From the NCBI GenBank assembly GCA_002379855.1, contig DFUX01000036.1, positions 1 to 64,000 on the forward strand: a stretch of 64,000 nucleotides of DNA. The letters run 5' to 3'. Origin of the DNA: Cloacimonetes bacterium UBA4175 (GTDB lineage: Bacteria > Cloacimonadota > Cloacimonadia > Cloacimonadales > Cloacimonadaceae). Within the stretch, counting starts at the first letter, position 1, and each line of letters begins with the position of its first letter. Position numbers and translations under genes: made by a program. Positions 51,709 to 62,995 of this stretch are shown piece by piece. The notes beneath the pieces were generated by a model. It had not been told where the DNA came from, did no database searches, and saw only the letters and a program-made list of their open reading frames with translations.

Positions 51709-52974
51709 ATGAACTACAAGATTCCGCGCGGGACTTACGATATCCTGCCTTCCCAGAGCCACGACTGGCACAAGATCATCTCAGCGTTTCGCCAACTGGC
51801 TGCGGCCTGCGGCTATGAGGAGATCACCACTCCGGTCTTTGAACAGGCCCAGCTCTTTGAAAGAAGCTCCGGAGAGACTTCGGATGTGGTGAAAAAGGAA
51901 ATGTACCGCTTTACAGACCAAAAAGGGCGCGAGTTTGCCCTCCGCCCGGAGGGAACCGCCCCGGTGGCGCGCAGCTATCTGGAAAACCGGCTGGACATCG
52001 GCGCAGCCCACTCCAAGCTCTATTACGTTGGCCCGATGTTCCGCTACGACCGTCCCCAGGCGGGACGCTACCGTCAATTTTACCAATATGGCATCGAATT
52101 CATAGGCAGCGACCATCCCTATTTTGACGCGGAAGTGATCTCCATCCTGTGGAACTACCTGTCTGTCCTGGGCATCAAAAGGATGCGCCTGGAACTGAAC
52201 AGCGTGGGATGCCCGGAGTGTTCAAAGGCCTACGACCAGGCTTTGCAGGATTACTTTAGACCTCATCTGAACGAACTCTGCCCGGATTGCCAGATTCGCC
52301 ACAGCCAAAAACCGCGCCGGCTCTTGGATTGCAAGGTGAAGACTTGCAAGCAGATTGCCCAGGGCGCGCCCTCGCAACTTGACTATCTGGATGAGCCCTG
52401 CAAGGTGCATTTTGCCTCTGTGCAGGACTACCTGGCTCGGATGAACATTCCCTTTGTGATCAACCCCAGGATCGTGCGGGGTTTGGATTATTACACCAAC
52501 ACCGCTTTTGAAGTGATATATGAAGGATTGGGCGCCCAAAACTCCCTGGCGGGCGGAGGACGCTACAATGGCCTCCTGGAACAGATTGGCGGCAAGAACA
52601 TCCCGGCCATTGGTTTCGCGGGAGGATTCGAACGCCTGTTGCTGGCCTTGCGCGAAGAGCAGATTGACCTGGGTGCCAGACCTGTTGCGGACGCCTATCT
52701 CATCACCATGGGGCCTGCGGCTCAGCAACTGGCATTGCCTCTGCTCAGCCAGCTCCGCCTGGGCGGCATCTGGGTGGAATACGATCCCACCAAGAATTCG
52801 TTCAAAGCCCAGTTGAAGGCGGCCAACAACTGCCAGGCGCGCTTCGCGCTGATCATCGGCGAAGACGAGGCTGCGGCAGGCAAAGCGTTGCTCAAAGACC
52901 TGCAGAGCGGAGAACAACGCCTGCTGGAATTGGACGCGGCCAATCAGTTCATCGAGGCCTTCAAACGCAACTGA
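51709..52974 (+). CDS. hisS: histidine--tRNA ligase
   Basis: HisRS charges tRNA-His. The 421-aa class II synthetase has motif 1 around YEEITTPVFE, motif 2 MFRYDRPQAGRYRQFYQYG, the histidine-binding RGLDYYTNTAFEV, GGGRYNGLL and the C-terminal anticodon-binding domain. Length is normal. It is the last housekeeping gene before an A/T-rich accessory stretch, and the reading frame continues open past the stop to 53118. Confidence 0.97.
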   Translation: MNYKIPRGTYDILPSQSHDWHKIISAFRQLAAACGYEEITTPVFEQAQLFERSSGETSDVVKKEMYRFTDQKGREFALRPEGTAPVARSYLENRLDIGAAHSKLYYVGPMFRYDRPQAGRYRQFYQYGIEFIGSDHPYFDAEVISILWNYLSVLGIKRMRLELNSVGCPECSKAYDQALQDYFRPHLNELCPDCQIRHSQKPRRLLDCKVKTCKQIAQGAPSQLDYLDEPCKVHFASVQDYLARMNIPFVINPRIVRGLDYYTNTAFEVIYEGLGAQNSLAGGGRYNGLLEQIGGKNIPAIGFAGGFERLLLALREEQIDLGARPVADAYLITMGPAAQQLALPLLSQLRLGGIWVEYDPTKNSFKAQLKAANNCQARFALIIGEDEAAAGKALLKDLQSGEQRLLELDAANQFIEAFKRN

Positions 52975-53118
52975 CATACTGATAATGATTTCGAGAGGAT
53001 CTGGATTTGTCTGATACTAATTGAAGCGGTCATTAATGAAGTGAGAGTCATATTGAAACAGCACGAGTCTCTCATTGATAAGTATGAAGAAGAACTAATG
53101 AGTTTTTATGATGGTTAA
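52975..53118 (+). pseudogene. possible gene remnant after hisS
   Basis: The frame of hisS continues open for 47 codons after its stop and ends with a helical, charged stretch (EAVINEVRVILKQHESLIDK, then YEEELMSFYDG). There is no ATG in frame, only a GTG, and no ribosome site. It reads like the tail of a protein cut off at the island boundary, but chance cannot be excluded. Confidence 0.25.
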
Positions 53119-53168
53119 AACCCCTCAAACAAGATTTCATGATAAGATTTAGCTAAAATGGAGCATGC

Positions 53169-55199
53169 ATGGATCAATTCAGATTGAATAGGGATGAGGC
53201 TGAACAAATACTAAAACAGAAATTTGGCTTAGAAAGGTTCTATGACGAACAATGGGAGACCATATCTCGGGTGTTCAGGGGTGAAAGGCTACTTCTTATA
53301 GAAAGAACAGGCTATGGCAAATCGCTGTGCTTTCAGTTCCCTGCCATTATCTTTGATGGTTTGACAGTTGTTTTCTCTCCCTTAATTGCCCTAATGAGAG
53401 ACCAAGTCAATAAGCTTCAAGCTTTGGGGATCAAGGCTAAGTGTATAAACAGCAACCAAAGCGATGAAGAAAACATCAATGTTATTACAGAAGCAAAACA
53501 AGGAGTACTTAAAATATTATACATTGCTCCCGAACGACAGGAAAACATGACGTGGCTTGAGGAAGTGCAACATATGAAGCTATCCATGGTGGTCGTAGAC
53601 GAGGCGCATTGTATTTCAGTTTGGGGTCATGATTTTCGTCCAGCCTACAGGCGAATTATCAATCTTGTTAATCTTTTGCCCAAAGGGTTGCCTGTTCTTG
53701 CTACCACAGCAACTGCAACAAAAAGAGTTGAAAATGATGTTGCTTCTCAAATCACTGGAGATTTGAAGGTGATAAGGGGGAATCTTGTTCGAGATAATTT
53801 CCGGTTATACGTGGTTAACGTCAAGTCAGATGATGAAAAATTAATTTGGTTAGGTCAGAATATAAACAGAATGGATGGAACAGGAATCGTCTATACTGGA
53901 ACGGTAGTTGAAACTGAACTGATAAGTAAATGGTTTGATTTCATTAATGTTTCATCAAGAGCATATAATAGCAGATTAGACGCTGTCACGCGAACTGAGA
54001 TCGAACAAGGGTTATTGAAAAACTCATGGAAATGTGTGATTTCCACTAATGCTCTTGGAATGGGTATAGACAAACCTGATCTTAGATTCATCATTCATAC
54101 CCAATTCCCTCAATCCCCGGTTCATTATTATCAGGAGATTGGGCGAGCTGGTAGGGATGGCTTGCCGACAGTAATAGTACTTTTATACAATCCGGAAGAT
54201 AGAGACCTGCCAGAAGCTTTTATTGACAGTGCTAAGCCATCTACAGTTAAGTATCAGAGAGTTATTGATGTTATACAAAACGAGTTACTTGGAGAGAAGG
54301 AGTTGATGAAAAGAACTAACATTAATCAAACCCAAATACGTGTTATTAGAGCTGATCTGATCGACCAGGGAATCATCAGAGAAGTGTATATAGGAAAGTC
54401 CAAGAAATATGAGTTTGTCCCGAATTCCAAGCCATTTGATCCAAGCTTTTACGACCAGGTACGCGTGGCCAAGACTAACGAACTGAAAGCGATGATGGAG
54501 TATGCAGAAACGTCCCAATCGCGCATGTTGTACCTTTGTGAATACTTGGGCGACATGGTTAATAAGGATTTCAAAAATTGCGATAATACAGGCTTGGCAA
54601 AACACCACGTTTATCCAAGCCCAGAATGGAATAAGAAACTTGACCAATTCCGTCTCAGTTACTTTCCCGAACTACCGATTGAATCCGAAAAAACAAATCT
54701 CATCAATGGGGTAGCTGGGTCTTATTATGGTGTATCAAATGTTGGATCTGCAATCCATAGGTGCAAGTATAAAAAAGGTGGTGATTTTCCAGATTTTCTG
54801 ATCACACTCATGCTAAAGGCCTATTACTCAAAGTTCTCAAAAGAGAAGTTCGATCTTGTGCTGTACGTTCCACCCACTGTATCGGGAGATTTGGTTAGGC
54901 ACTTGGCAGAAAGAGTGTCCACTGTCTTGAAAATCCCCGTTTCACATGGTTTGAATAAAAATAGGATAACTCAGGAGCAGAAGGACTTTGCAAATAATTA
55001 CCTAAAATCTGACAATGTTTCCGGAGCCTTTTCCATTTCAGATCCGCAGATAATATCGGGTAAAAAGATATTGTTGATCGATGATATTTTTGATAGTGGA
55101 GCTACCATAAAAGAAATTGGTAGGTACTTAACCCAGCTAGGGGCTCGAGTTATAGCACCACTAGTATTGGCAAAAACAGTCAGTGGGGATAAATTATGA
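53169..55199 (+). CDS. RecQ-type helicase fused to a phosphoribosyltransferase domain
   Basis: A 676-aa protein. The N-terminal half is a RecQ-family superfamily 2 helicase: Walker A RTGYGKS (Lys51), DEAH at 144-147 in VVDEAHCISVWGHDFRPAY, TTATATKR, and QEIGRAGRDG. The RecQ zinc-binding region is degenerate (SRMLYLCEYLGD ... NCDNTG). The last about 150 residues form a PRTase-like domain ending in LLIDDIFDSGATIKEIG (about 635-652), the PRPP-binding loop, as in ComFC. A RecQ-PRTase fusion next to a DprA-like gene recalls the ComFA/ComFC/DprA competence set and the PRTase/DprA composition of ShosTA. Codons are A/T-rich and unlike the flanks, suggesting transfer. Confidence 0.88.
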   Translation: MDQFRLNRDEAEQILKQKFGLERFYDEQWETISRVFRGERLLLIERTGYGKSLCFQFPAIIFDGLTVVFSPLIALMRDQVNKLQALGIKAKCINSNQSDEENINVITEAKQGVLKILYIAPERQENMTWLEEVQHMKLSMVVVDEAHCISVWGHDFRPAYRRIINLVNLLPKGLPVLATTATATKRVENDVASQITGDLKVIRGNLVRDNFRLYVVNVKSDDEKLIWLGQNINRMDGTGIVYTGTVVETELISKWFDFINVSSRAYNSRLDAVTRTEIEQGLLKNSWKCVISTNALGMGIDKPDLRFIIHTQFPQSPVHYYQEIGRAGRDGLPTVIVLLYNPEDRDLPEAFIDSAKPSTVKYQRVIDVIQNELLGEKELMKRTNINQTQIRVIRADLIDQGIIREVYIGKSKKYEFVPNSKPFDPSFYDQVRVAKTNELKAMMEYAETSQSRMLYLCEYLGDMVNKDFKNCDNTGLAKHHVYPSPEWNKKLDQFRLSYFPELPIESEKTNLINGVAGSYYGVSNVGSAIHRCKYKKGGDFPDFLITLMLKAYYSKFSKEKFDLVLYVPPTVSGDLVRHLAERVSTVLKIPVSHGLNKNRITQEQKDFANNYLKSDNVSGAFSISDPQIISGKKILLIDDIFDSGATIKEIGRYLTQLGARVIAPLVLAKTVSGDKL

Positions 55200-55229
55200 A
55201 ACAGTTTAAGAACACAAGGTATTGAAACT

Positions 55230-56351
55230 ATGCAACAAGCAGCTTACTGGATTACAATATCTCACTTGAAAAGATGGAAATATGGACAGATAAATGAACT
55301 GATTAATCGAATCTATATTGACAATGGATCTGATCTGCAGGAATTCTTTTCACTTGATCCTGAAGAATGGGGAAACAACTATGCCATTGACGAAAAGCGA
55401 ATATCATCTTTACTTGAAGCTAAAGAACAGTTAGTTAATAACGCATTCTTAGCTGAGAGTCTTTATAATCAAGGTTTTGAACTTATACCCCTTAACTCAC
55501 CTGATTATTCTCCAACCCTGAAAGACAATCTGAAACTAACTTATTCCCCTCCTTTACTATATATCAAGGGCAATAAGCAGCTTCTTGTTGAGGATTCAAT
55601 TGCGATTGTTGGATCTCGTATAGCAAGCTCTAGAGGTTTAAGTTTTACTGATAATGTAGCTAAAAAGGCAACTGAAAGATATAAAGTAATTGTTAGTGGT
55701 TTTGCTAAGGGTATTGACAAAGCAGCTCTCGATTCTGCTTTAAAGTATCATGGACATAGTATTATTGTACTTCCCCAGGGAGTTATGACATTTGGATCAG
55801 GATATAAGATGTACTACAAGCAAATCATCGATGGAGACGTGCTAGTTTTAAGCACTTTTCATCCTAACGCTCCTTGGGAAGTAAAATTAGCTATGGCAAG
55901 AAATCCGATAATCTATGGCCTTGCCAAAGAGATATTTGTTGCCGATTCTTCAAATTCAGGAGGCACTTGGTCTGGAGTAAAGGATGGATTACGTAAAGGT
56001 CGTCAGATTTACATAAGGAGACCCTCTGAGGATGAGACAAGTGCAAACAACCTGCTAATCAAAATGGGTGGAATAGCAGTTGATGAAAAAGGGAACCCTG
56101 AGATTCAGCAGGAAACTGAAAAGCAGGCTGTATCCACAACTAGCATTCAAGATAATCTTCCAAGCAGAGTAGTTGTGCTTCTGACGAATATCGCTCTGAC
56201 AGCTAAAGAGATTTGTACCCAGCTTGGGATTGATATGCCATCTAAGCAGATGAAAGAAGTCCTTAGTAAGATGGAAGAGATAGAAAAAGTGAAAATCGGT
56301 CGATCGGTCAAATATCGTGTTAGACAACCAGAGATATTCGATCTCAAATGA
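55230..56351 (+). CDS. DprA/Smf-like Rossmann protein
   Basis: A 373-aa DprA-family protein. The Rossmann core has IVGSRIASSRG (GSR at 128-130), SGFAKGIDKAALDSAL (156-171) and LPQGVMTFG. DprA normally loads RecA on incoming single-stranded DNA. An N-terminal extension (1-100) and a C-terminal winged-helix-like domain (about 305-373, LTAKEICTQLGIDMPSKQM) are present. It follows the RecQ-PRTase gene after 30 bases and shares its A/T bias. A chromosomal dprA would be expected elsewhere, so this is likely a specialised paralogue acting with the helicase. Confidence 0.87.
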   Translation: MQQAAYWITISHLKRWKYGQINELINRIYIDNGSDLQEFFSLDPEEWGNNYAIDEKRISSLLEAKEQLVNNAFLAESLYNQGFELIPLNSPDYSPTLKDNLKLTYSPPLLYIKGNKQLLVEDSIAIVGSRIASSRGLSFTDNVAKKATERYKVIVSGFAKGIDKAALDSALKYHGHSIIVLPQGVMTFGSGYKMYYKQIIDGDVLVLSTFHPNAPWEVKLAMARNPIIYGLAKEIFVADSSNSGGTWSGVKDGLRKGRQIYIRRPSEDETSANNLLIKMGGIAVDEKGNPEIQQETEKQAVSTTSIQDNLPSRVVVLLTNIALTAKEICTQLGIDMPSKQMKEVLSKMEEIEKVKIGRSVKYRVRQPEIFDLK

Positions 56352-56353
56352 AG

Positions 56354-56898
56354 TTATAACTTATTGCCGTAGTGGCTTATATTGGCATGTTTGACCCTTA
56401 CTTTCCCAATCTTAAGCTCAAAATCCAACGGGATGCTTACCACTCCATTGTGCCAGGCAGCTACAATTGCCTGATATCCCATATAGTAAACTTTGCGACA
56501 GTGATCCACAAACCAGGAGCTGTTCTCAACCCGCCGACCGGTTTTCTCTTTGGCGGTGTCATCAATGATCAGGGCAGAGATTTTTCCTTCAAGTGTGGGA
56601 CAGAGCTTGGCAAAGCGCAAAGAAATGCGGTACAGAAGGTTCTCCAGTTATAGAATTCATTGTTCAACATGCTGTTGAGAGGACTCTTTAGCCGAGTTGC
56701 ATGGAGACTGGCTATTCCAGATAACAGAGAACGCGAGCCCTTTAGCATAACGACCAACATCAGGTACAACATAAGCACAATTGGATGACCCTTCTCCTTA
56801 CCTATTCCACATTGCCGTAAGATACTGGCCAACCTAAAGCGTTTGAATAGGAAATTAGCATTGTACTCAAACAGATCTGAAGTTTTAATGTGCCCCAA
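56354..56898 (-). pseudogene. truncated, frameshifted DDE transposase remnant
   Basis: Two overlapping minus-strand frames (56569-56898 and 56354-56620) join into one transposase N-terminal region if a single base is restored near 56635-56640: NNEFYNWRTF is followed by LYRISLRFAKLCPTLEGKIS in the other frame. The first catalytic Asp lies in ALIIDDTAKEKTGRR, followed by SWFVDHCRKVYYMGYQAIV, which is like IS4-type transposases. The second Asp and the Glu are missing because the frame stops three bases from the dprA-like gene. No inverted repeats were identified. Marks the edge of the accessory island. Confidence 0.75.
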
Positions 56899-56967
56899 CG
56901 CCTTAGGAAACTAGGAATGATTAGATACAGAAACACATCCTGCCCCTTACCGGGCAATTTGCAGGCA

Positions 56968-57006
56968 GAAAAGCGGACCCCGCGGCGTTTCCAGCCACAG
57001 GGTCCG
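56968..57006 (-). terminator. probable terminator of the phosphohexomutase operon
   Basis: On the minus strand CGGACCC pairs with GGGTCCG (57000-57006 and 56974-56980) around a 19-base loop and is followed by CTTTTC, about 35 bases after the stop. Confidence 0.6.
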
Positions 57007-57040
57007 AAACATACCCTGTCCAGCCAGTGGATTCTCGGGT

Positions 57041-58393
57041 TTAGATATACTTGTCGATCTTGCCTTCGATCAGTTCCCTGATCTCGTTCATGCGGGCTTC
57101 TGATTCTGCTTCATAGCGGGTGACCAGCACGGGTGTGGTGTTGGAAGCTCTCACCAGTCCCCATCCATCGCTGAAGGTGATCCTGGCTCCATCGATGTCG
57201 TTCACATCGTAGCCCTCTGCCTTGAATTCGGCGCAGACCTTGGCCACAACGTCAAACTTCCTTTCATCCGCGCACTTGATGTGCAACTCAGGAGTGTTAT
57301 ACATCTTGGGCTGGTCAGCCAGATAAGTGCTGACCGGCGCGTCAGTCTGTGAAACGATCTCGATCATCCTGCATCCTGCGTAGATGGCATCGTCAAAGCC
57401 CAGATAGCGGTCTGCCATAAACACGTGTCCGCTCATTTCGCCCGCGAATTCCACCCCGATTTCCTTCATCTTCATCTTGATGTTGGCATGGCCGGTTTTA
57501 TACATCATCGGCACGCCGCCATGTTTGCGGATGTCGTCAAAGAGGTTCTTGGAGCACTTCACATCGGCGATGACCGTCTTGCCGGGATTCTTTTTCAGAT
57601 AGTCACGGGCCAGGATGTTCAGGATCTGATCCCCAAACAGCATCTTGCCTTTCTCGTCCACCACTCCGATCCGGTCGGCGTCTCCGTCCAGGCCAATTCC
57701 CAGTTCATACTCCGCCGCGACCACGGCGCGGGAGAGATCTGTCATGTTTTTCTCCACGGTGGGATCGGGGTGATGGTTGGGGAAGTTTCCATCCGGATCG
57801 CAATACATCTCGATCACTTCGCAACCGAGGCGCAGCAGGATTTCCGGCAGATAAGGCCCTCCCATGCCGTTGCCGCCATCCACGATCACTTTCACGGGGC
57901 GTTCCAGATGGATGTTTTGGATGATGTATTCAATGTAGGCGTCGTTGATGGTATCATCTTTGCTGTAGTGGCCTTCGCCGGTCACGAAATCCTCCGCCTG
58001 GATGATCCGCAACACTTTTTGCAGCTCTTCGGCATACACGGAGCCCAGTCCCAGATTCAGCTTGCAGCCATTGTATTGGGAAGGGTTGTGGCTTGCGGTT
58101 ATCATCGCGCCGCCGTCCATTTTCAGTTTCCAGATCGAGAAATAGAGCACCGGAGTGGCCACGATGCCAATATCGGTTACGTCGCAACCTGTTTCCAGCG
58201 CGCCTTTTACAAAGGCGGCCTTCAGATCCGGTGTGGTGAGGCGGGCGTCTCCGCCCAGGGCGATGGTGCTCAGCCCTTTGCGGCGCAGATAGCTGCCAAA
58301 TCCTTTGCCTATAAGGTAGTAGGATTCTTCGTTCAGTTCTTCGCCCACGATGCCGCGGATGTCATACTGTCTAAAAACCTGTGCTTTTATCAT
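57041..58393 (-). CDS. algC: phosphomannomutase/phosphoglucomutase
   Basis: A 450-aa alpha-D-phosphohexomutase that interconverts mannose or glucose 6- and 1-phosphates for cell-surface polysaccharides. The phosphoserine loop TASHNP (Ser101), the metal loop DGDADRIG and the sugar loop GEMSGH are intact. It starts MIKAQVFRQYDIRGIVGEEL, typical of the AlgC/ManB group. Substrate preference cannot be read from sequence. It follows rdgB after 2 bases. Confidence 0.92.
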   Translation of the reverse strand: MIKAQVFRQYDIRGIVGEELNEESYYLIGKGFGSYLRRKGLSTIALGGDARLTTPDLKAAFVKGALETGCDVTDIGIVATPVLYFSIWKLKMDGGAMITASHNPSQYNGCKLNLGLGSVYAEELQKVLRIIQAEDFVTGEGHYSKDDTINDAYIEYIIQNIHLERPVKVIVDGGNGMGGPYLPEILLRLGCEVIEMYCDPDGNFPNHHPDPTVEKNMTDLSRAVVAAEYELGIGLDGDADRIGVVDEKGKMLFGDQILNILARDYLKKNPGKTVIADVKCSKNLFDDIRKHGGVPMMYKTGHANIKMKMKEIGVEFAGEMSGHVFMADRYLGFDDAIYAGCRMIEIVSQTDAPVSTYLADQPKMYNTPELHIKCADERKFDVVAKVCAEFKAEGYDVNDIDGARITFSDGWGLVRASNTTPVLVTRYEAESEARMNEIRELIEGKIDKYI

Positions 58394-58395
58394 GT

Positions 58396-59004
58396 TTATA
58401 CCTCTTGTGGTTGTAATTCTAAAATATCTTTGAGCAGGGGAAGCGCCTTTTGCAACGCCCTGGCGCGGTGGGAGATGGCGTTCTTTTGCCTGTCGTCCAG
58501 CTCGGCATAGCTGAGTTCGCCATGCTCCGGGATGAATATCGAGTCGTAGCCAAAGCCATTTTCTCCACGTTCGCTTGTGGCGATTGAGCCTGGCATAACG
58601 CCTTCCAGGCAGGCGATCACGCCGTCCGGGGCAGCCAAAGCGACGCAGGTGCGAAACTCCGCCTGCCGGTCGCTTACGCCCTGCATCAGGCGCAAGACCT
58701 TTTCACGATTATCAGCGTAACTGCAGTGATCTCCGGCATAACGGGCGGCGAAGATGCCTGGTTCGCCGTTCAGCGCCCGGATAAAGAGTCCGGTGTCGTC
58801 TGCCAGACAGAGCAATCCTGTGTGGGAAGCGCCTTCCAGGGCTTTTTTCATGGCATTGCCCGCCAGGCTGTCCTGATCCTCCTCCGTGGGCTTCAGCTCG
58901 GGGAAGTCCCTCAGAGAATGGAGTTCGACCCTGAGGTCGCCCAGCAGGTCGCGAATCTCGCCAATCTTGTCCGGGTTGTGGGATGCGATCAGCAGTGCCG
59001 GCAT
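58396..59004 (-). CDS. rdgB: XTP/dITP diphosphatase (RdgB/HAM1 family)
   Basis: This enzyme removes non-canonical purine nucleoside triphosphates. The 202-aa protein has the N-terminal IASHNPDKIGEIRDLL, the catalytic DDTGLFIRALNGEPGIFAARY and the C-terminal SYAELDDRQKNAISHRARAL, all diagnostic. It abuts the DUF1232 gene with no gap and precedes algC by 2 bases. Confidence 0.95.
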   Translation of the reverse strand: MPALLIASHNPDKIGEIRDLLGDLRVELHSLRDFPELKPTEEDQDSLAGNAMKKALEGASHTGLLCLADDTGLFIRALNGEPGIFAARYAGDHCSYADNREKVLRLMQGVSDRQAEFRTCVALAAPDGVIACLEGVMPGSIATSERGENGFGYDSIFIPEHGELSYAELDDRQKNAISHRARALQKALPLLKDILELQPQEV

Positions 59005-59529
59005 TCAGCTTCTTTTACCAAGCCATTTCTTGATGCGCTGCAAGACGTTTTTGTCCAAAAACTTCTCCGCGTTGGCGGTGATCTTTTGCATGATCTGCAG
59101 GATGTTGCCTTCACCGCTCCAATTGTCTTCCAACACCTTCTGGTCGGTATCGTTGAGGACCATGTTCAGCCCCATCACCAGCAGCACCATGTCATCCACG
59201 TGTCCCAGGATAGGGATGAAATCCGGGATGATGTCGATGGGCATCATCATGTAGGCGATTATGCCGCCCATCATCAGCTTGCGCTTGGTGGGAACACGTT
59301 TGTCCAGGGCCAGGCGGGTGACCAGCACAAAGAAGTCAGGCAGCAAAAAGAGATACTCGCTCAGCGCGCTGCCTGTCTTTCCTGTTTTCTCGCGAGCCCA
59401 GTGTTTGGCTTTTTGCCTCAGTTTCTCATAATACTGCATTTTTGTGTCATCCATATCCAGGATCCGGTCTTTGACTTTCTCCTGCTCAGCTTCAGGGATT
59501 TCCCTGCCTTCAAAAATATCGTCTTTCAT
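59005..59529 (-). CDS. DUF1232 (YkvA-like) membrane protein
   Basis: A 174-aa protein with the DUF1232 motif: KRKLMMGGIIAYMMMPIDIIPDFIPILGHVDD, containing the conserved P-D-IPDFIP core in a hydrophobic segment, followed by a helical C-terminus. The ATG at 59529 has AGAGG 6 bases upstream; a GTG at 59535 is less likely. First gene of the DUF1232-rdgB-algC operon. Function of the family is unknown. Confidence 0.82.
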   Translation of the reverse strand: MKDDIFEGREIPEAEQEKVKDRILDMDDTKMQYYEKLRQKAKHWAREKTGKTGSALSEYLFLLPDFFVLVTRLALDKRVPTKRKLMMGGIIAYMMMPIDIIPDFIPILGHVDDMVLLVMGLNMVLNDTDQKVLEDNWSGEGNILQIMQKITANAEKFLDKNVLQRIKKWLGKRS

Positions 59530-59639
59530 AAGCACCTCTGAAATCCATTAATTCAAGGCTGGATTTTTCGGTCAATCTTTTTGTCTGAGTCCTGTGCCCC
59601 AGCCTCCTCTCCCGTTTGGCTATCATTTTGGGCTGCAAG

Positions 59640-59830
59640 GTGTTAGCCTATCATCCTTAGGTCATCCTTATAAATTATAAGGTTGACCTACGGATGACTA
59701 ACGCCAGAGGGCGGTATGCAAATGAGGTCCATCCTCCTCCATAATATATAGGTGCTACGATCACGCCGTGGAAAGGTGAGATGGTGAAAAAAGTGATCCA
59801 GTTGTAATAATGCAAGCGAAATAGTATAAC
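59640..59830. repeat. palindromic dispersed repeat, copy F
   Basis: The best-preserved palindrome: TCATCCTTAGGTCA, inner CCTTATAA-A-TTATAAGG, then TTGACCTACGGATGA (59651-59697). The tail 59720-59830 (catcctcctccataatatat, gtgctacgatcacgccgtgg, ccagttgtaataatgcaag) matches copies A and C. The rest of the gap 59530-59959 holds only the ppdK terminator. Confidence 0.78.
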
Positions 59831-59903
59831 AGCTTTGGCAGCCCGATTCCAAAAAAGTCTGTGCCTATCGCCTTGATTTGTAGGGATCTTGCGTTAGTTG
59901 GGT

Positions 59904-59937
59904 GAAAAAACAGCCCGATCCTTTCAGACCGGGCTGT
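59904..59937 (-). terminator. intrinsic terminator of ppdK
   Basis: On the minus strand ACAGCCCG pairs with CGGGCTGT around a 12-base loop, followed directly by a T run (aaaaaa at 59905-59910 on the plus strand), 22 bases after the stop. Confidence 0.92.
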
Positions 59938-59959
59938 ATGTATATCTGATTGCAGTTGA

Positions 59960-62680
<2,721 letters not shown>

Positions 62681-62995
62681 TTATCCTCCATTGCTGTATT
62701 TATTTTGGTTACTGTAACTAAGCTAAAAAAAGAGCTTTTCTGTCAATAGTAAAGTGGACAAATCCATCAAAAGTGGATGGCGGCAAGCATATACTTTGGC
62801 AGGGTTTTCTGCTTACCAGACCAATCCCAACGGTCATCAAAATAAATGAAGACGCGGGAAATAGGTTTTTATTGATTGGATACGCAGGTGGAGCTGTTGA
62901 AAAAAACGCTTTACAGATTTGAGAGCTCCGCAAAAGTGTCTATTCGAGAAGAAAGCATTATATTTATAAAGTATAAAGTGCTGTAAGGAAAAGCG
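62681..62995. other. divergent promoter region of ppdK and the HhH protein
   Basis: A perfect -35-like TTGACA lies on the minus strand (62741-62746), with no clear -10, and an 11-base dyad GTTACTGTAAC at 62708-62718 sits between it and the ppdK start. On the plus side an A/T-rich stretch (tatatttataaagtataaag) precedes the 62996 gene. No gene seen. Confidence 0.4.

Noticed and set aside
57425..58510. 361-codon plus-strand frame over algC and rdgB
   Set aside because: Shadow of intact housekeeping genes; no signal, domain or ribosome site.
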